Assembly: GCA_012523945.1 (NCBI GenBank)
Contig: JAAYSO010000018.1
Location: forward strand, 1-42,162
Direction: 5' to 3'
Origin: Bacillota bacterium
Lineage (GTDB): Bacteria; Bacillota; Dethiobacteria; Dethiobacterales; Dethiobacteraceae
DNA: 42,162 nucleotides
Shown in pieces: positions 40,596-42,162 of the stretch. A program made the translations under genes and the position numbers. Position 1 is the first letter of the stretch; each line of letters begins with the position of its first letter. The notes beneath the pieces are model-generated. The model had not been told where the DNA came from, searched no databases, and worked only from the letters and a program-made list of their open reading frames with translations.

Positions 40596-41510
40596 ATGAT
40601 TTCTGTCACTAATTTGCATAAACATTTCCAGACCTTTCATGCTCTTAAAGGGATTAATTTGCAAGTAAAGCAGGGAGAGATTTACGGTTTTATTGGACAA
40701 AACGGTTCCGGTAAAACAACCACCATGAACATTTTGGCCGGTTTGTCACGACCTACCGGGGGTAAATGTATCGTTGCCGGTATAGATGTAAAAAAAATAA
40801 AGCATCCAAGCGATCTTCCCATTGGCTACTTACCGGAGGAACCAAAATTCTATCCCTGGATGACTGCTTTAGAAACATTAGAATACCTGGGGAATAGTAA
40901 AAACAAAAAAGCTGACCCGGAGTGGATTAAGGAGTTATTAGGTTGGGTAGGTTTATTTGATGCCGCCCACCGCCGTGTGGGCGGTTTTTCCAGAGGAATG
41001 CGGCAGCGTTTAGGCATTGCCGCCGCACTGCTGCATCAACCTAGACTGTTAATTTTAGATGAACCTTCTTCAGCTTTAGATCCTGAAGGGCGCGCGGAAG
41101 TGCTGCGATTGATTTTAGAGCTTAAGGAGATGGGGAAAACCGTAATTTTTTCCACACATATTTTAAATGATGTGGAGCGAGTCTGCGATACAGTAGGCAT
41201 AATAGCAGGCGGCAAAATGCTACTGGAAAAGCCCCTTAAGGCCATCCAAAAAGACAATTTGGCGCCGATTTTTGATGTGATTAGCCCGAAGCCTTGGCCG
41301 GCGGAAGTAAAACAGAAACTCCTCCAGCTTCCGGGGGTAAAAAGGGTAGAGATAAGGGGTGTAACAGCCGCCATTACCGTTGAAGACGCCAAAACTGCTT
41401 CAATCAGGCTCATGCATTTTTTAAGTAAGGAAGAGCTGGCTATCAGCAAATTTAGGCAACGTAAGCATACCTTGGAGGATATTTTTTTGCAGGAGGTTAA
41501 GGCAACATGA
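40596..41510 (+). CDS. ABC transporter ATP-binding protein (YxlF-like)
   Basis: A 304-aa ATPase with Walker A GQNGSGKTTT, Q-loop region YLPEEPKFYPWMT, signature GFSRGMRQRLG, Walker B LLILDEPSSALDP and H-loop STHIL. The C-terminal 85 residues form the extra domain usual in CcmA/YxlF-type drug or peptide exporters. It should energise the ABC-2 permease encoded next to it, probably for export or immunity. It starts right at the stop of the YxlE-like gene, with AAGGA 7 nt upstream, and overlaps the permease gene by 4 bases (ATGA). Confidence 0.95.
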   Translation: MISVTNLHKHFQTFHALKGINLQVKQGEIYGFIGQNGSGKTTTMNILAGLSRPTGGKCIVAGIDVKKIKHPSDLPIGYLPEEPKFYPWMTALETLEYLGNSKNKKADPEWIKELLGWVGLFDAAHRRVGGFSRGMRQRLGIAAALLHQPRLLILDEPSSALDPEGRAEVLRLILELKEMGKTVIFSTHILNDVERVCDTVGIIAGGKMLLEKPLKAIQKDNLAPIFDVISPKPWPAEVKQKLLQLPGVKRVEIRGVTAAITVEDAKTASIRLMHFLSKEELAISKFRQRKHTLEDIFLQEVKAT

Positions 41511-42162
41511 CCACAATAAGTAAAGAAATAAAATATGGTATGCGCAATAATATCTTTTTAATTCTTACAGCAGGTTTTTTATTCTTTGCCCTTATGGCAC
41601 CGGTAATGGCTAAGATCCTTCCTAAAATCATGCAGAGTCAGTTTCCGCACCTACCTCAAGAGCAGATTGACGCCATGCTAAATTTCAATCAAGCTGAAAT
41701 TATCCGCAGTTTTTTGGGAGATATACTTGAAATTGTGGTCATTATTGTGGCATTTACTTTGTGCGGTTTGCTGGCCCAAGAAATAAAGGAACACACGCTG
41801 GTGCTGCCGTTAAGTTCGGGAAAACGTACCTCTGAAATTATTAGTGCCAAAATTATTGTTTTTGGTGCTGCTCTAATTATGGTTTCAGTTTTTGCCGTAC
41901 TGGTTAATTATCTCTATGCCGGGCTACTTTTTTCTTTTGAAGTCGAAATTATAGCTGTAGTACGTGCAGGTTTGCTGCTGGGACTTTTCCTGATTTTTTT
42001 GCTTGTTTCTCTGCTGCTGTGGGGAAGCGTGACCAAAAAACCTCTGGCAGCCGGTTTTCTTTCCCTGATAATAGTTTACGGACAATATGGCCTGGCTTCT
42101 CTTTTTGATCTCCATGCTTATTTCCCCTCCGGCTTGCTTGTTGCCGCCACTGAACTTGCAAC
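41507..42162 (+). CDS. ABC-2 permease (YxlG-like), partial
   Basis: This gene runs off the right edge, and 218 residues are visible. It starts at the ATG at 41507, which overlaps the ATPase stop, with AGGAGG about 10 nt upstream. The sequence begins MTTISKEIKYGMRNNIFLIL and has hydrophobic segments AGFLFFALMAPVMAKIL, ILEIVVIIVAFTLCGLLAQE, IIVFGAALIMVSVFAVLVNYLYAG and LLLGLFLIFLLVSLLLWGS. The stretch LAQEIKEHTLVLPLSSGKRTSEIISAK after the second helix is typical of ABC-2 permeases. It forms the membrane channel for the ATPase before it. Confidence 0.88.
   Translation, partial: MTTISKEIKYGMRNNIFLILTAGFLFFALMAPVMAKILPKIMQSQFPHLPQEQIDAMLNFNQAEIIRSFLGDILEIVVIIVAFTLCGLLAQEIKEHTLVLPLSSGKRTSEIISAKIIVFGAALIMVSVFAVLVNYLYAGLLFSFEVEIIAVVRAGLLLGLFLIFLLVSLLLWGSVTKKPLAAGFLSLIIVYGQYGLASLFDLHAYFPSGLLVAATELA

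Noticed and set aside
1-42162. CRISPR array, insertion sequence, prophage, tRNA or rRNA
   Set aside because: No regularly spaced repeats, transposase or integrase, tRNA-like cloverleaf or rRNA segment was seen on either strand.

Overview
The window looks like chromosome from an anaerobic Clostridia-type Firmicute of moderate GC. The evidence is strong Shine-Dalgarno sites, frequent TTG/GTG starts, AddAB instead of RecBCD, tungsten/molybdenum aldehyde:ferredoxin oxidoreductase, cobalamin salvage genes, GPH transport and URO-D-family proteins. I cannot name the species. I see no tRNA, rRNA, IS element, prophage or CRISPR array. Genes are dense and most are closed by clear intrinsic terminators.

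Layout. 1-3180 (minus strand): a YchF-like P-loop protein cut by the edge, a trypsin-like peptidase whose halves are in reversed order, and a LeuB-type dehydrogenase. 3307-10393: the addB-addA DNA-repair operon. 10452-11868: sigma-A promoter, cobalamin riboswitch, terminator, cobT. 12007-13526: DUF1294 protein, rhomboid protease, DUF456 protein. 13670-17380: alpha-glucan phosphorylase, HTH/AT-hook-like protein, ferritin-like protein, and a LysR protein that is only a DNA-binding domain. 17696-20636: aldehyde:ferredoxin oxidoreductase, MoaD-like protein, metallo-beta-lactamase-fold hydrolase. 20661-25791: membrane protein, D-Ala-D-Ala carboxypeptidase, GPH symporter with a divergent PadR regulator, and a lipoprotein made of two copies of one domain. 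26062-32284: two URO-D-family paralogues with near-identical promoters, flanking an FHA-SEDS plus class B PBP operon on the other strand. 32345-35830: two GH-clan-G-like proteins, one of which appears to have lost the catalytic acid. 36175-38080: CbiZ-type cobinamide amidohydrolase and a lipoprotein. 38234-42162: a NarL-type two-component system followed by a YxlE/YxlF/YxlG-like ABC module cut by the right edge.

How they work together. CobT and CbiZ are both cobamide-salvage functions, and the cobT leader senses cobalamin. The SEDS-PBP pair and the carboxypeptidase act on peptidoglycan, and the FHA domain suggests input from Ser/Thr phosphorylation. The two-component system probably regulates the ABC module next to it. 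The observations most worth checking are the circularly permuted protease, the duplicated promoter of the URO-D pair, the probable ATT start codon of the response regulator, and the FHA-SEDS fusion.
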